A stretch of 15,715 bases of DNA from JAHJDS01 sp964569795 (lineage in GTDB: Bacteria; Desulfobacterota; Desulfarculia; Desulfarculales; JAHJDS01). The notes beneath the pieces are model-generated. The model searched no databases, was not told the origin of the DNA, and worked only from the letters and a program-made list of their open reading frames with translations. Positions 14,822 through 15,715 of this stretch are shown here, piece by piece. Within the stretch, counting starts at the first letter, position 1. Every line of letters starts with the position of its first letter. The position numbers and the translations under genes were made by a program. Location: contig CAZMVB010000052.1 in the NCBI GenBank assembly GCA_964569795.1, positions 1-15,715 on the forward strand. Reading direction: 5' to 3'.

Positions 14822-15448
14822 TTGCCCGCGTCTGAAAATCCTGCCCCGTGGAACCACTTCATTGACCGGCTGTTCGACCTGGCCGCCCCCTACCTGGCGG
14901 TCCGGGGGGACATGGACCACACCCGAGTTTCCCACCAGTACGCCCGATTGCTCCTCCAGCGCGAGGGCGGAAACCCGAAGGTGGTCGAGCCGGCCGTCAT
15001 CCTGCACGACGTGGGGTGGTCGGCCCTGAAGCCCGAGCAGATTCGAGCGGCCTACGGTGTCCGGCCCTCAGGCGCGGAAGCCGACCGCCTGAATCGGATT
15101 CATGAGGTCGAGGGGGCGGCCATTGCCGGCAAGATTCTGGAATCAGTGAACTACGACCAATCCTTGACAAAGGTGATTGTGACGATCATCGAAAAACACG
15201 ATTCCGGCGCCAACCCCTCCAGCCGGGAAGAGATGCTGGTCAAGGACGCGGACCGGCTATGGCGGTTTTCCAAGATCGGCATGTGGCAGGAACTGGAAAA
15301 GCAGGGCGGGGTCGGGCCTGAAGAGTATCACGATTTCGTGGGGGCCCGCATCGACACATGGTTTTTCACGTCGACCGCAGCCGACCTGGCCCGAGAGGAA
15401 TGGGCCCAAAGAGGGATCGAGATAGCGGATCTTTCCGCTTCTTCCTGA
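14822..15448 (+). CDS. HD-domain metal-dependent phosphohydrolase-like protein
   Basis: A 208-aa soluble protein with a full HD signature: H33 (DHTRVSHQYA), H62-D63 (LHDVGW), H94 (IHEVEGA), H126 (KHD) and D142 (KDADRLWRF). HD proteins hydrolyse phosphate esters or nucleotides with bound metal ions; the substrate cannot be read from the sequence. The conserved KDADRLW segment and early DHTRVSHQYA helix resemble small stand-alone HD proteins rather than RelA/SpoT or HD-GYP. The start is TTG at 14822, strongly supported by AAGGAGG 6 nt upstream. It follows the LysR gene by 21 nt, so the two form one transcript. The link suggests a role tied to the same pathway, perhaps hydrolysis of a phosphorylated compound, but this is only contextual. 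Confidence 0.83.
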   Translation: MPASENPAPWNHFIDRLFDLAAPYLAVRGDMDHTRVSHQYARLLLQREGGNPKVVEPAVILHDVGWSALKPEQIRAAYGVRPSGAEADRLNRIHEVEGAAIAGKILESVNYDQSLTKVIVTIIEKHDSGANPSSREEMLVKDADRLWRFSKIGMWQELEKQGGVGPEEYHDFVGARIDTWFFTSTAADLAREEWAQRGIEIADLSASS

Positions 15449-15715
15449 TCAGCCGGCGGTGAATGGCCGGCCGTCACGGGTCCGAGCCGAGACAAAGCCC
15501 AGGACCAGACGTGATGACGGTAAGCTGGCCGTAGCCGCACGCAGGACCCGTCGTTTAGCCAGAGACGACCTCGCCTTGCCTGCCGCTTCCCGGAGAGAGT
15601 TGTTGGTCTGCTCGGCGGTGAAACGCATCCGTCCAGTGCTGCTCCTCCTTTCCCGGACCAGGATTTCGCCACTGAACTAACTCTGAATTCGGACCACTTT
15701 TCGTGGGGCAGGTCA
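15449..15715. other. right-edge region without a confident gene
   Basis: No confident gene is seen. A 59-codon minus-strand frame runs from ATG 15628 to a stop at 15449, directly abutting the HD gene's stop. It has a strong AAGGAGGAG at 15650-15642 but 13 nt from the ATG, which is long, and its Arg/Ser/Ala-rich product matches nothing I know. A GCCGGC ... GCCGGC pair near 15452-15472 is not a clear terminator. A short CCAC/GTGG hairpin with a TTTTC loop lies in the last 30 nt. Confidence 0.3.

Noticed and set aside
15670..15715. possible insertion-sequence end (CCAC/GTGG hairpin near the right edge)
   Set aside because: No transposase, no matching inverted repeat and no target duplication is visible in the window.
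1..15715. CRISPR array, tRNA, rRNA or riboswitch
   Set aside because: No regularly spaced direct repeats and no recognisable RNA gene or riboswitch core were seen on either strand.

Overview
The window looks like a high-GC genome segment from an anaerobic bacterium. A Desulfobacterota-type (sulfate-reducer-like) host is my best guess. It rests on the high G+C, the absence of any oxygenase, a molybdenum hydroxylase built like the Desulfovibrio aldehyde oxidoreductase, and a dikinase pair built like anaerobic phenylphosphate synthase. This taxonomic call is inference, and no rRNA or tRNA gene is present to test it.

Layout. Positions 1-620 hold no convincing gene. From 13744 down to 621, eleven genes lie on the minus strand. 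In transcription order they are: a phytoene-desaturase-like flavoprotein (12125-13744), an orphan 123-aa protein (11741-12112), a second desaturase-like flavoprotein (10036-11709), a short-chain dehydrogenase (9271-10023), the swivelling-His alpha subunit (7360-9039) and the ATP-grasp beta subunit (6266-7291) of a split PEP-synthase-like dikinase, three tandem paralogues that each carry two NIPSNAP-like domains (5476-6135, 4837-5457, 4197-4823), a DUF89 metal-dependent phosphatase-like protein (3294-4172), and a fused 2Fe-2S/molybdopterin hydroxylase (621-3254). Most gaps are 12-39 nt. The three larger gaps (231, 68 and 130 nt) each contain strong predicted RNA hairpins, so the operon may have internal control points. 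On the plus strand, a divergent LysR-type regulator (13895-14800) is followed 21 nt later by an HD-domain protein (14822-15448). The last 267 nt hold no convincing gene.

How the genes may work together (inference). The set resembles a catabolic operon for anaerobic attack on a cyclic or otherwise unreactive alcohol, ketone, phenol or terpenoid-like compound. Flavoproteins and the SDR would desaturate or oxidise it. The dikinase would phosphorylate an OH or enol group at the expense of ATP, as phenylphosphate synthase does. The Mo enzyme would hydroxylate a carbon or oxidise an aldehyde. DUF89 could hydrolyse stray phosphate esters, and the NIPSNAP-like proteins may supply binding or catalytic barrels. 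The LysR regulator probably controls the operon through an AT-rich inverted repeat between the divergent genes. No phenylphosphate carboxylase and no CBS-type gamma subunit (PpsC) is seen, so phenol itself is not proven to be the substrate. I do not recognise this gene combination as a described pathway.
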